Assembly (NCBI GenBank): GCA_958298945.1
Contig: OY282606.1
Coordinates: 71,535,622 to 71,599,621, forward strand
Length of the DNA stretch: 64,000 nucleotides
Source of the DNA: Atherix ibis
Lineage: Eukaryota > Arthropoda > Insecta > Diptera > Athericidae
Reading direction: 5' to 3'
The notes under the pieces were generated by a model. That model was not told where the DNA came from. It searched no databases and worked only from the letters and a program-made list of their open reading frames with translations. Position 1 is the stretch's first letter; every line of letters starts with the position of its first letter. This document shows, one piece after another, positions 31,301-40,499 of this stretch. The position numbers were made by a program, and so were the translations under genes.

Positions 31301-34213
31301 TCCTGCTGCTTTCAAACGTTTTGAAATGGCTGCTTGAGTGACTCCCAATGATTTTGAAATTTCTTCTTGAGTTCGACAACAGTCTTCGTCGAGTAATGCC
31401 TCCAAATCTTCATCTTCAAACTTTTTTGGCTGACCTGGTCGTTCTTTGTCTTCCGTGTCAAAATCACCACTTCTGAACCGCACAAACCATCTCTCGCATG
31501 TTGAAATCGATGGAACATATTCAGGATAAGCTTCGGTGAGCAATCGCTGCACTTTTTTTCAAATTGAAGAAGTAAATGAACACTTCCCGCAAATGGGACT
31601 TTTTTGGTACGAAATTCGACATTTTTGAAGCAAAAAAAAACTTTGATGTTTACACTATTTCGTTCAATGACTAATCGAGAATGAATGACAGATGTTTAAC
31701 CTCCAAAATGCCATATGAGTTTTACAAACCATGTGTAAAAGTTATGCCATCTGTTGTCAATCCCGCATTTTTAAGTTATACAACCAATATGGAAAGTAGT
31801 ATTACTTTCTGTGCTTATTAATAAGAAACCTATCCAATGACACTTAGTCTTGCCTTTGCTAGCATTTCACGGCTACTTGTTAAATAGATGGAAAACCTTA
31901 TATTTGAAGATATATTTTTGATGTTCACTTCCGGGCTCTGCTCCATATTTTCTTGGTGTCGATAGTGATGCAGATTTTTCGGGTCAGATTCTCGAGTGCA
32001 ATGTTAAGGCAAAATCCCTCGCCTTAATAAGTCCTATTAGACAATATTTAAAAATTGTCATTATTACTGTTAGTTTAGTATTCAGAAAAAATAATTTATA
32101 TTTCATCATCCAATTAAAACGATCTTAATTTTCGCACTTCCTTTCAATATTCTGAATCATATTCGATATCGGATTCCATAATACAATAAAAGAAAAAATG
32201 TTCTCTGAAAAGGAATTAAATGAGAAAAAACCCTTTCATAATAAATCATATGAATTGAAAAAGTCAAAAAATACGACAAATAAAACTGTTTATTTTTTGT
32301 TCTTTTCTTTTCTTTTTAAAATAAACAAAATTTATTGAAACATTCTTTTAACAGTCGTAAGCATTCCTTTAGATAACCGAGCAAAACTGTTCCACTTTCC
32401 GATAGCTTATCAATCGTTTCCAAGCCCTCAATGGACATTTCGAATTCGGATATTTTAGCAATCAATAAACCTTTGGCTTCAGCTAATACTTCTCGTCGAT
32501 ATAAGTTGATTTGTCCGAAAATGGATTTGTTCAAATTGTTGGTGTTATCGGTATTAGCTACGAAAATGACGTACAACCCAACAAGCAGATTATACGAGAA
32601 CCCATCGATAGGATCAACAAACATTTTCGTATTTATTCGATGTTGTTTGATGTACATCAGTTTATTTTGACTGATTGTGTCGGAATATTTTATGTTTTTT
32701 GAGATCGAAATATAATTTTGTATGTCACATAACTGAAATGCGAATATATCATCTTGATTATTTGGCAGAAAGAATCCATATTCTAGTAGCAATTTCTGGT
32801 TTGATAATTTTCCATAATTGATAAAAATTTCCGAATACTTCTTGTACGGTTTGGAAGTGTGCAGCTCATAGAACCAGCTGTCCGCCTTAGTGGAATCGGC
32901 GGATTGATTTGCTCGACAACAAAGTCTAGCGTGTGTATCCACACGATCCGAATGATTGAATAAATCCAGACATGGCGCCAAAGCCAAATTAGGACTGTTC
33001 GATAGAATGTCGAGAAAATTTTTCGTTTCGCTCAAGTCGATTATGGCTGGTGCATCGATATAGACACACCGTGAATTCACAGCAAAATATGCCCAAGGCA
33101 ATAGATCCAAGTCGATTACTTCTTCGAAATTTCGTTGGCAACATGGACATCGATGGTCATCGAAAATCAGTTTCAAATACTCGAACTGGGCTTTGATTTT
33201 GTTCCGCTGCTCAATTACCTCTAGTGTGATATCTTCTGGAACGAATGAGGTTTCTTTGTTGTGGCAGTAGAACGGGGTGGTGAATTTGGTTGGAATTGAC
33301 TGAATGTAGCAGTGATGGACTGAATGCTTCAAGTGCATTTGAAACAATACATATATAGCTATGAGAATTTGAAAGCAAATGTCCTTTTGTGCATTCTTTA
33401 GTACAGGAGACATAAATTCTTTGAAGGCGACATCAGCTTCTAACGTCTTCAGTGTAATCAATCCATCCAATGGGATTTTAATAATGTGACTGTTCACCAT
33501 AATGTTTGTTTTCGAGCACAGTCCCCGTCCAGTATCTGGGAATAATCGTGTACACAACTGAGTATCATTAGTCCAGCCTACGGACGCCAAACGCGTAAAT
33601 ACGCCGATGACCGATTTATGGTCCTCCTCAGTCAAACCTTTTGGAAAATTATCTCTCCGTCTACGGTGCCTTTTTGTCCGACCCATGATTAAACGAGACC
33701 CTCTTAATCACACAGAATAGAGAGCTTCTCGCAATCAACAATTCGTATTCGAACGCCTTTTTTTAGCCTTTTTCGATATAACAAATGAAATTATGTAATT
33801 AAATTCCCATAGAGAATAGCCTTGAGTAAACTTTCTTAAATGCACACACTACTGGCAATGATCAGTTCTGAAAGAGAAATAAAATTCTATTTATCGTATG
33901 CCAAAGTGTAAAAATTAGGGAATTTTCGAAATTTCTTTCCAAAACTGTCATTACCCGGGAGTGTGTGTTTGTGTCTGTGCATTAATCAAATTCTGACCAG
34001 CAATAGCAGTTTTTCAAAGGCAAATCAAAACAATCAGCAAAAAAAGAACGTGCATTTTTTAATACTTACTCGGCTCAACGATCCGCATTGATAATTGTTC
34101 ACTGGTTTTAAAATTACACCATTCACACAAATTACACGATTTTGAGTAAAGTTCTGTAAAGAAGCGAAATTCCTCAAGTAACCGCACTTTGCGAAACGAA
34201 CAAGTCCAGCCAT
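19356..34213 (-). CDS. ABCB7: Mitochondrial ABC half-transporter ABCB7/Atm1
   Basis: Nine exons on the minus strand: 34213-34070, 27596-27458, 21946-21787, 21730-21576, 21520-21354, 21050-20940, 20754-19960, 19895-19620, 19553-19356. All GT-AG, phases consistent, 2145 nt, 714 aa (human 752). ABCB7 works as a homodimer in the mitochondrial inner membrane and exports a glutathione-linked sulfur or Fe-S precursor for cytosolic Fe-S protein assembly. Exon 1 encodes a basic/hydroxylated leader ([20 protein letters not shown]) suited to mitochondrial import. The membrane domain spans about 148-470, with family blocks [34 protein letters not shown] and [19 protein letters not shown]. The nucleotide-binding domain has Walker [10 protein letters not shown] (509-517), signature LSGGE (613-617), Walker B ILVFDE (633-638) and H-loop His669. 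Introns 1 (6.5 kb) and 2 (5.5 kb) are full of repeats; intron 1 contains SETD4. Exons 1 and 2 are inferred from phase and composition; the rest by strong similarity. Confidence 0.93.
20819..20902. repeat. Perfect 36-bp fold-back inverted repeat in an ABCB7 intron
   Basis: Arms 20819-20854 and 20867-20902 are exactly complementary (36 of 36), separated by 12 bases. A TATAG/CTATA pair outside extends the stem after a small bulge. It lies in the intron between ABCB7 exons 6 and 7, so the pre-mRNA can form a strong hairpin. Confidence 0.9.
22366..22685 (-). pseudogene. Decayed ORF of unknown origin in ABCB7 intron 2
   Basis: Reading the minus strand from about 22680, one frame gives [16 protein letters not shown], a single TAA, then [20 protein letters not shown] and a Cys-containing segment, ending in TGA near 22449. 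One base out of frame, a hydrophobic C-terminal stretch ([20 protein letters not shown]) ends at TAA 22366-22368. The pattern looks like a small protein with a C-terminal membrane anchor, damaged by one stop and one frameshift. I do not recognise the family. The upstream part is shared with the diverged repeat at 23250-23525. Confidence 0.3.
22585..22860. repeat. Direct repeat, copy 1
   Basis: Matches 23250-23525 along its length: a shared GATATGACATCCACTGAT-like start, AAATATCAATCAAATATGAA in the middle and ATTCTCCATGAAA at the end. It is diverged by many substitutions, so this is an old segmental duplication or two copies of one element. Confidence 0.6.
23032..23195 (+). repeat. Dispersed repeat unit with head-to-head end
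   Basis: Copy of the 12010-12175 repeat. Its end GAGGCCTATCCAGT (near 23125) is followed after about 35 bases by an inverted copy of the same end (ACTGGATAGGCC near 23175). The inverted end matches the version at 24545-24580, which suggests two copies meet head to head. Confidence 0.6.
23250..23525. repeat. Direct repeat, copy 2
   Basis: Partner of 22585-22860 in the same orientation, about 665 bp apart. Confidence 0.6.
24494..24595 (+). repeat. Dispersed repeat unit, partial
   Basis: Shares AAAATTTGGACAGAATTTTT and GTGTAGAGGCCTATCCAGT with 12.1 kb and 23.1 kb. Only the 3' half is present. Confidence 0.6.
26340..26800 (-). mobile_element. I-like LINE, 5'-truncated 3' end
   Basis: The minus strand reads [20 protein letters not shown] followed by a Cys/His motif ([17 protein letters not shown]). 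This is the usual end of LINE ORF2 proteins with an RNase H domain. The 3' end carries a CAAA-type tail (plus strand TTGTTTGTTTG near 26358-26373). It shares its 3' UTR pattern (CGCCAAGACCGTGAGGTC) with 37190-38330, so the two are copies of one family. Confidence 0.7.
27597..28327 (-). other. ABCB7 intron 1, proximal part
   Basis: AT-rich, no element identified. A short in-frame Met-initiated stretch near 27740 (minus) was considered as an ABCB7 start exon but its splice phase does not fit exon 2. Confidence 0.4.
28336..29773. mobile_element. hAT-like element with a nested transposase fragment
   Basis: The left end CAGTGGTGGCGAACCTTTTT (28336) has a matching inverted right end (CCGTGATGGCGAACCT read on the minus strand from 29773). 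Flanking 8-mers CACTAGAC and TACTAGAA agree at 6 of 8 positions, fitting an aged 8-bp hAT target duplication. CAGTGGTGGCGAACC-like termini are common in hAT elements. No hAT transposase is recognisable inside, so it is probably non-autonomous. Confidence 0.55.
29100..29600 (+). pseudogene. Mariner-like (DDE_3) transposase C-terminal fragment
   Basis: Broken frames read [18 protein letters not shown] (about 29258-29312), [20 protein letters not shown] near 29380-29440, and an ending [12 protein letters not shown]. These are the second and third catalytic Asp regions of the IS630-Tc1-mariner family seen elsewhere in the window, but from a distinct lineage. Stops interrupt it. It lies inside the hAT-like element. 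Confidence 0.6.
29782..30537. other. ABCB7 intron 1, spacer
   Basis: About 750 bases without recognisable genes or terminal repeats; I see nothing in it. Confidence 0.4.
30540..31793 (-). mobile_element. Mariner element, near full length
   Basis: Inverted ends share GTATAACTTAAAAATGCGGG, at the left near 30542-30561 and as its complement near 31762-31782. Total length is about 1.25 kb, as expected for mariner (about 1.3 kb). It encloses a minus-strand transposase gene with three inactivating lesions. It sits in ABCB7 intron 1 in the same orientation as the host gene. Confidence 0.85.
30612..31622 (-). pseudogene. Mariner transposase, inactive
   Basis: The true start is the Met at 31622-31620 ([15 protein letters not shown]). 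A small deletion near 31545 shifts the frame, after which 31552-30641 is open for 303 codons. It has an HTH region and the linker [14 protein letters not shown]. The catalytic triad is damaged: the first Asp is Tyr (ITGYEKW, near 31160). The second (FHHDNARPH) and third ([12 protein letters not shown], 34 residues on) Asp remain. A second frameshift near 30660 displaces the ending, whose PERWEK and GQYFE motifs are read in another frame to TAA 30614-30612. Confidence 0.88.
31794..32315 (-). other. SETD4 3' UTR and intron spacer
   Basis: AT-rich. A minus-strand AATAAA at 32294-32289, 22 bases past the SETD4 stop, is a good poly(A) signal candidate. Nothing else is identified. Confidence 0.5.
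32316..33686 (-). CDS. SETD4: SET domain-containing protein 4 (lysine methyltransferase)
   Basis: A single uninterrupted exon, 456 aa (human SETD4 is 440). SETD4 family proteins are S-adenosylmethionine-dependent lysine methyltransferases with a split SET domain and a C-terminal Rubisco-LSMT-type substrate-binding domain; histone H4K20 and H3K4 targets are reported in animals. Seen here: a basic N-terminus (KRHRRRR), the SET-N motif DTGRGL (51-56), an insert with two CxxC-like pairs (CPCC, 180-183), VNSRCVYI (203-210), the SET-C core [10 protein letters not shown] (237-246, NHS binding AdoMet), INYG (289-292, usually Tyr-containing) and LLLEYGF (299-305). The Met at 33686 directly precedes the basic tail that SETD4 proteins share. 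The gene lies wholly inside ABCB7 intron 1 on the same strand. As an intronless copy it could be an old retrocopy or a lineage that lost introns; the frame is intact. Confidence 0.9.
   Translation of the reverse strand: MGRTKRHRRRRDNFPKGLTEEDHKSVIGVFTRLASVGWTNDTQLCTRLFPDTGRGLCSKTNIMVNSHIIKIPLDGLITLKTLEADVAFKEFMSPVLKNAQKDICFQILIAIYVLFQMHLKHSVHHCYIQSIPTKFTTPFYCHNKETSFVPEDITLEVIEQRNKIKAQFEYLKLIFDDHRCPCCQRNFEEVIDLDLLPWAYFAVNSRCVYIDAPAIIDLSETKNFLDILSNSPNLALAPCLDLFNHSDRVDTHARLCCRANQSADSTKADSWFYELHTSKPYKKYSEIFINYGKLSNQKLLLEYGFFLPNNQDDIFAFQLCDIQNYISISKNIKYSDTISQNKLMYIKQHRINTKMFVDPIDGFSYNLLVGLYVIFVANTDNTNNLNKSIFGQINLYRREVLAEAKGLLIAKISEFEMSIEGLETIDKLSESGTVLLGYLKECLRLLKECFNKFCLF
33687..34069 (-). other. 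SETD4 5' flank within ABCB7 intron 1
   Basis: 383 bases between the SETD4 start and the ABCB7 exon 1 donor. Any SETD4-specific promoter must lie here or in ABCB7 exon 1, unless SETD4 is expressed from the ABCB7 promoter. No defined core element seen. Confidence 0.4.
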
Positions 34214-35799
34214 GTTTGCTTTTACATTTCGTATTTCTTGAGTTCAGCTGTCATGATTATCAATTTGACAGCAGACGTGGTGAGTAAAAAAAAATATCCG
34301 AAACCATTCGTACGTGTAGCGAAGACGAACACCAATAATGAAATGGGAAGTATGCTTAACTACGCGCGAAATTTGTTTAAAATATTGTCACTTTATTTGT
34401 GTTTGAGCTATTTTCGTATTTAAGCACAAGACTTTTGCATATAATTTTAATTTGCTAATATAATAGGATGAAAAAATATCTAAAATTTAATAAATAGTTA
34501 TTTTATGTCTGCATGTAAATAAATATTATGGAAAATATTTGTCTTTAAATGAATTCTGTAATTTCTATGATAATCATTCTGACACATTGCATTAGCACTA
34601 AGCTTATGGGAAATTTCCACTTGTTGCTATTTAAATTTTTTATTTAATTTTTATTTTAATATAATCACAACTTTTTTTAAAAACAATGATGTGTATTCAA
34701 AATTTTTATTACGACGGTTGGTTGGATTAGGTTCCTTCGATATTGATTTTTGTGTGTTTCAAAAAAAAAATCAAAGTAAATTCAAAATGAAAACAAAACG
34801 TTACGTTATATATTATAGGTAAATATTGATTTTATTGGCCATAAATATTTAATAAAAGTCTTCAGTTTGTAACAGAATATTTATGTACATACTTTTGGAG
34901 TCTGATAATACGGAAAATTTTATTTTAACAAAATAACACATAAGGTTTTAAATGAATTCAGCATTAAATATAATTTTATCCAAAACTAATGTATATATAA
35001 TAGCAATTTTTTGGGAATAAATAATTTCTGATCTTGTATTAATTTCAGAAACTTTTCCCAAAACTATACAAATTTTGAAATTTAAAAAAAAAATAAAAAA
35101 AAATTTGCGTAATATTAAATTATTCAGAGAAACTCCTTTCAATTTAAACCAGAAGACAATCAGAAATGGAAGAAATAAATTCTAAATAATTAAATCCACA
35201 ATAATAATTTTCATATCCAAATACAAATTCCCAATCTAGAAATTATTTTTGAGAAATCGAATTCTGAATTTTCCCGAAAAGCATATTCGTTGTTAACAAA
35301 CATTTTTTTTATACCCTATCGATCGCACTTTAATCATTCTTGTATAAAGAAGATCTTAAACAATGCTAAATTTTCAATTTTTTGACCATTACAAAAAATC
35401 TGAAAAAAATATTTTATTAAAAATTTCAAAGGGTAATTATTGAATTGTTGATAAAATTAAGATCAATATGCTTCATTGAGCAGAGGCTTAAGTCCGTATA
35501 AATACCAAAGATCTCATCTCAAAAATATTTCAGAAACAAGGACAACAAATTTCAATTTGGAATACCCAATTGGAAAACTTCGACAGGACATTTGAACTGT
35601 TAAAATTATCAAATTTATTTAAAATAACCGCAAACTATTAGAGCATAATTGCAAAACTATACATTAGAAGTAGAGTCAATTTATAAATAAATAGTTTTTT
35701 AAATATTATTATTAAATTATTGTAAAAACAATTATCCAAAAAGAAAATTTAAATTTTCATTTTTTCGCAAATAGTTCTATCGAATTATAGACTTAATTA
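34214..35799. other. ABCB7 promoter region and AT-rich spacer
   Basis: The sequence just above 34213 should contain the ABCB7 promoter and 5' UTR. The rest is very AT-rich with short poly(A)/poly(T) runs. A minus-strand AATAAA at 35619-35614 could serve the 121-aa gene upstream. No other feature is identified. Confidence 0.4.
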
Positions 35800-36369
35800 C
35801 TAGTTTAAATAAGAAGGAAATTTTTCTTTTGGCTTTGGAATTTCCACATTTTTGCTTTTTTCTTCATAAATTTCATTCTCAGCGAGTTGAAAACGACCTC
35901 GAGCTTCAATCACAGACCATAGTGCGCTTTTAAGGGTCTCATCTCCTTTACTACAACATATTAATTATATAAAATCAGATAAATATTAATCTTCTTCATA
36001 TTAAATTCAAGCAAAAATCTCAAAAAATTTTAAAAATACCGTAAATATTTGTGATTGCATCGAAAAACTTGAATGCTATTCAATTTCAGAACCAACCGAT
36101 CGCGTGGTCGTATCTTTTCTTCAGTGATATTAAAACCTATTCTTTCAAGAGATTCTATACAAAATAAAAATTATAATAATATCACTGCTTCATTTTCTCC
36201 TCACAATTAATATTGTATATATTTAACCAATGAAAAAAAAACAAACAAAAAGATTATTAATAAAATTACGTATTAAGCGCCGCAAATTACTGGGAAAATA
36301 GGACACGACGCCAAGAATTTCTCTGGGTCCATAACAGATAGTCACATTGTTCCAATTTTGTGTCTCCAT
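35800..36369 (-). CDS. Small uncharacterised protein, three exons, 121 aa
   Basis: Exons on the minus strand: 36369-36270, 36154-36040, 35950-35800. Introns are 115 and 89 bp, both GT-AG, phases 1 and 2, total 366 nt including TAG. The start Met follows an A-rich context (AAAAATGG). The protein opens METQNWNNVTICYGPREILG, is moderately basic in the middle (EEKIRPRDRLVLKLNS), and ends in a Lys/Pro-rich tail (IPKPKEKFPSYLN). No signal peptide, membrane segment or catalytic motif is visible. I do not recognise the family; the size and Pro/Lys tail recall small ciliary or structural proteins but this is only an impression. The three compatible phases and protein-like composition make a real gene likely. 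It is the nearest gene upstream of ABCB7 on the same strand, 1.6 kb away. Confidence 0.65.
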
Positions 36370-37185
36370 TTTAAAAAAATTAAGTCAAACATAAACGTCT
36401 GTTTAAAATTCTCTTAAATTTAATTTTCTAATATACACTGTCTGAGATGAATTATAAATAAATTATAACTAGAAACAAAAAAAAAATTATTTACTAAATA
36501 TAAAAATAATCGATTAAATTTATTGGAATATTAAATATGAAAATGGCAGTTCAACTCGTTGCTAACTTTGTTTGATGTTTAATTATACTCACACAAAAAA
36601 AAGAGACTTTCCCAGATTACTTTTGGCAGAGAACATTTTAATAAAAATATTTTCCGATACACAGCAGTCCGGGGTTAAGTGGAAATTTCATAAATTAAAA
36701 AAATATTAACTATAATAATGATAACAAATTATTAACAGCTTAGTAACTAATTTATTTAAATCTGGAATGTATTTTGATCGTTTTTTTGCATATTTTTTTT
36801 TTTAAATTAAACTTTTTCTTTAGGATAAATTTCGGGATACTCATATTCATTATTAGTAAGGGTACTATTTTGAGATATTCATCAGAATTTTAATAAATGT
36901 ATAAAATATCATTTAATAATAAAAGGAAATAAAAAACAATGTATTGGATTTGTCACACAGTTATTGTCGGCGTTCATGATACTTATTTGACTAAAAGTTT
37001 TCCATAATAAATGGTGCATTAGAGGGCATCTCAAACTGTTATGAAAGAATCCAAATTTCTTATTTAAAAGAATTCTTTTAAGAATATTTGTTCTACATTC
37101 AGTTTTTTTGTTTGAAAGGAGTTACGTAATTTATTGGATCGATATACGAAGCTGTCAGCTTAAAAACGATTATTTAAACTTTCTT
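36370..37185. other. AT-rich spacer
   Basis: 5' flank of the 121-aa gene and AT-rich sequence with homopolymer runs. No repeats or genes identified. Confidence 0.4.
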
Positions 37186-37189
37186 AGTT

Positions 37190-38330
37190 TACATATTTTT
37201 TTGAAGGTGTCTGAGAATAGAGCCAGATGCTATTATGTAGCGCCACGACCATGAGGTCATTTGGCGACTTCCAGGTTTCCTAACTGAACTGGTCGATGGT
37301 AATTTGGAGGGAAAAGTTAAACATTGATATATTTTGTGGAACAAATTAAGATGATAAGGAAGGTTAAAAAAGGGGCTTGCAAAAATAATTGTTGGTTCTA
37401 GAAGCTCCACAATCGAAAGAGTTTTATTCAACAGGAAATTCTGGATTAAGTGGCATTTATTTAAAACATGGGGAAAAATGAATTGAACACCACAGGAATG
37501 ACATGATGGACAAGGTTGGTTATCGAAGAGTAAATTATGGGTAAGTGCGGTATGACCAATGCGAATTTAAAGAAGTTTTCTTGCCCAGAATTTCGGAACG
37601 GTTGTTAAGGAGACTGGTTTTGCGGTGTTGGACCAATGTATGGACAGTAATCTGACATTTTCGCACCAGTCTTTTTGTCTATGAATAGTTAAAGATGTTA
37701 TAAGCCATTTGGTAAGCAGGTAGAGCAAGTTTGGATTCATAGTGAGTACCAGGCGGCAAAGAGCCTTTCCCGTCAAACAGTCACCCAATTCATTACCCAG
37801 GATGCCACAATGACCGGGAACCCAAAGCAATTTGACATATCTATTGGCTAACAGATTGCGACGAATCACATTGAGCATCGGATCATTGAGAATCCACGAA
37901 TTGATTCTAGGGCAGATAGGCTATCAGTAAATATAGCTATTCTGCTTTTGACTGGAAGATTGATGGCATTCTCCACTGCCGTCTGAATCACCCACGATTC
38001 GCCATGGAATGGCGAGCCTATAGCTGGAAAATTTCACTATATAGTTCACGGTGCGTGCTGCCAACGAGCTGGATGACTAGAAAAGACGTTCTATGGTCAT
38101 CAACAGCTGCACCATATACATTAGGTTCTTACCTTTTATCTCGGGCGCTGTCACTGCTTATGACAGCGGAGGTTTAAGATGGACCTCATCACCAGCAGTT
38201 GAGGTAATCAGCTTGTAACTGATTACTGACTGCTAATTATCAGTATGGAATGCACTGATTGAGCGTAATCTCAATCCCTATAGTCGTGGGGGACTGGTGC
38301 TATTTTGTCTAACGACGAGGTATAGCACCA
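37190..38330 (-). mobile_element. I-like LINE, 5'-truncated copy with RNase H
   Basis: The minus strand from about 37930 reads INSWILNDPM then YVKLLWVPGHCGILGNELGD (about 37840-37780). This is the RNase H end motif (H-G and N-E) of LINEs of the I/Loa/R1 group. It is followed by IGHTALTHNLLFDNQPCPSC near 37560-37500 and a 3' UTR like that of 26340-26800. Frames are broken, so it is not functional. The 38000-38330 part is decayed upstream RNase H or flanking sequence. Confidence 0.72.
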
Positions 38331-38339
38331 TTAAATATA

Positions 38340-38930
38340 GAGAATATAATGTATCTGCTGAGTGACGTAGATACCCTCATTTATTACATTACATATTTTA
38401 GTAGTTATCAAAAATTTCTTTGAAAACAATTTTAAATAATTTTTTAATATACTGTATATGTTAGGGGGTGTTTTAAATTAATATGAGGATTTGTTAAAGG
38501 AAATGAAATACCAATTCTATAACCAAAAAATTAGTTTACTGTTTATGCCTTAACAGTGTTGAATTTTTTGTTTTTTTGGAACAAGTTTTATGTTGATTAG
38601 GAATACAAAAGGAAACATGTTGTATAAATTAGGAAAAAAACAAAGTTGTTTTAAAAATACAAACATAATATTAGTTTTTGCTCAAATAATAAAAAAAAAT
38701 ATTGTCAACAATTGTTGCTATTAGAAAATTGCCAGCTAAAATTTTTAAATGTAAAAAAATTCTCTTGAGAAATACAAAGTTTTTTTACAACACAAAATAG
38801 ACTTGGAACTTGTCTTTATCTTCTGGATCAAATTATTTTCCATATTTTGAAACTGGATCAAAATTATTGTCCATATAGTGTTAAATCCGATTAGAAGATT
38901 GCCAGCTAAAATTTTTTCAAATGTAAAGAA
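38340..38930. other. AT-rich spacer with short direct duplications
   Basis: Two copies of GATTGCCAGCTAAAATTTT-like sequence (38727 and 38896) and two of CTGGATCAAATTATT-like sequence (38823 and 38852), each slightly diverged. They lie next to the mariner relic and may be its duplicated left end. Confidence 0.5.
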
Positions 38931-38934
38931 GCTC

Positions 38935-39790
38935 CAGAAAAAGAGCGTATGCGGGAAGCTCTGCTTTTCGGCTTCAATTTGAAGAAATCGGCTGCCGAAT
39001 CGCATTGAATGCTTATGGAGGCCTATGGTGACAGTGCTTTGGGACAAGAAGCGTGAAGATCGGCCTAGAAAGGTTGAGGACCATCAATTGCAGGCTCTTT
39101 TGGACGAAGACGATATCCAATCGCAAAAAATGCTCGCGGAGCAATTTGGTGTTACTCAACCAGCCATTTCCATGAAAAGATCGGAAAATGGGTGCCGTAT
39201 GAATTGAACGATAGGCAGATGGAGCGACGCCAAAACACATGCGAAATCTTGCTCGCCAGACAAAAAAGAAAGTCGTTCCTGCATCGGATTGTGACAGGCA
39301 ATGAAAAGTGGATATATTTAGAGAATCCTAATCAAGAAATCGTGGGTTGATCCCGGCCAATCATCAACATCTTCCCCAAGACCAAATCGGTTCGGACAGA
39401 AGACGATGCTGTGCGTTTGGTGGGATCAGCAGGGTATCGTCAACTATGAGATGTTGAAACCTGGTGAAACTGTCAATATCACCAACAACTGATCAAATTG
39501 CACCGTGCTCTGACGCACACGTCAATAATGGTCCGAAACTACTTGGAGACACTCAACTGGGAGGTGCTACCCCAGTCCGCTTATTTACCAGACCTGACCC
39601 CTTCCGACTACCCTTTTCGTCGATGGGCCACGCGCTTGCAGAGCAGCACTTCGATTCTTACGAAGGCGTCCGAAAATGGCTTGATGAGTGGTTTGTCTCG
39701 AAAGAAAAGGAATTTTTTTGCCGTGGTATCCACAAAATACCCGAGGGATGGGAAAAATGTGTAGCTATCGAGGGCAAGTACTTTTAATAA
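38935..39790 (+). pseudogene. Mariner transposase pseudogene, second lineage
   Basis: Starts near 38960 with a decayed HTH ([12 protein letters not shown]). It continues KKREDRPRKVEDHQLQALLD (39043-39102) and KMLAEQFGVTQPAIS, then KKSWVDPGQSS and MLCVWWDQQGIVNYEMLKPG in another frame, an Asp-region without a clean catalytic motif, and an ending GMGKMCSYRGQ/CVAIEGKYF near 39755-39785. At least five frameshifts or stops. It differs in sequence from the 30.6-kb and 13.5-kb mariners, so it is a third mariner lineage. Confidence 0.8.
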
Positions 39791-40078
39791 ATTTGTTTTT
39801 GCTTTCTATGAAAAAAGCATGTGTTTTTTTTGACTAAAAAACAGTGGATTTAAGCTTATACATCTGGTAAAATTAATGTTTAGATTGCTGGATGTGAAAC
39901 AAATAATTTATTTAATGTACAATATACAATAATATTCGACGATATAACAAGTATCAAAATTAAGATAAATTTGAAATAACAAAAAACAACGAAAAAGTCT
40001 TAAAACCCTTATGTTTTTTTGAGTAAAACTTGTAATTTTTGTATTCAGTATATGGAATTATTCAAATTTCATTTCGAC

Positions 40079-40467
40079 TTAATCGTCTGCATTATTACAA
40101 CCTGTGTCCACATTTTCTTGTTCTATGATTTTCTGATTATTTTCTTATTCTAACGAAGTAATTTTCCGAATGCTATTTGAAACCAAATTTGATTCCCCTT
40201 TCCTATCTATCTACGGTCAATTAACTAGAATCTTATAAATTATTATTTAATTTGAGACATTCACCTGATTGGTTTGGTGGTTGATTTGTGTTTTCATTGG
40301 AATTCGAATTTTCTTTGGGCTCATTTGTAGGAGGCGTTGCTGTTTTATTTAAAATATCTTCTATATTTAGTGGCCCGAAAATTGACTTCAAAAACAGTTT
40401 CAGTTCCTTAAGATGAGTCGATTTAAGACCAGTTGCGGTCGATCCACTATTGTTTCTTCCGGCATAT
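40079..40467 (-). CDS. Probable last two exons of an unrecognised gene
   Basis: Exon 40467-40265 reads AGRNNSGSTATGLKSTHLKE, then LFLKSIFGPLNIEDILNKTA and a Pro/Asn/Glu-rich segment (TPPTNEPKENSNSNENTNQP). A GT donor follows at 40264-40263. After a 142-bp intron, exon 40122-40079 adds EQENVDTGCNNADD and a TAA stop; phases agree (1 nt carried over). The coding-like composition and clean C-terminal acidic tail support a real gene. The upstream exon (2 nt carried in) was not found, so the protein is partial. No domain recognised; the segment is largely disordered. The acceptor for the second exon is weak in pyrimidines. Confidence 0.45.
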
Positions 40468-40499
40468 CTATGTGTACAGTGTTCAATCTTTTTTATTAT

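Noticed and set aside
34238..34423. 61-codon ORF on the plus strand upstream of ABCB7
   Set aside because: Overlaps the presumed ABCB7 promoter, no coding-like composition, no splice partners.
38160..38340. Possible structured RNA in the GC-richer stretch
   Set aside because: It has stem-like complementarity but lies in or beside the LINE copy and shows no tRNA or other RNA gene signature.
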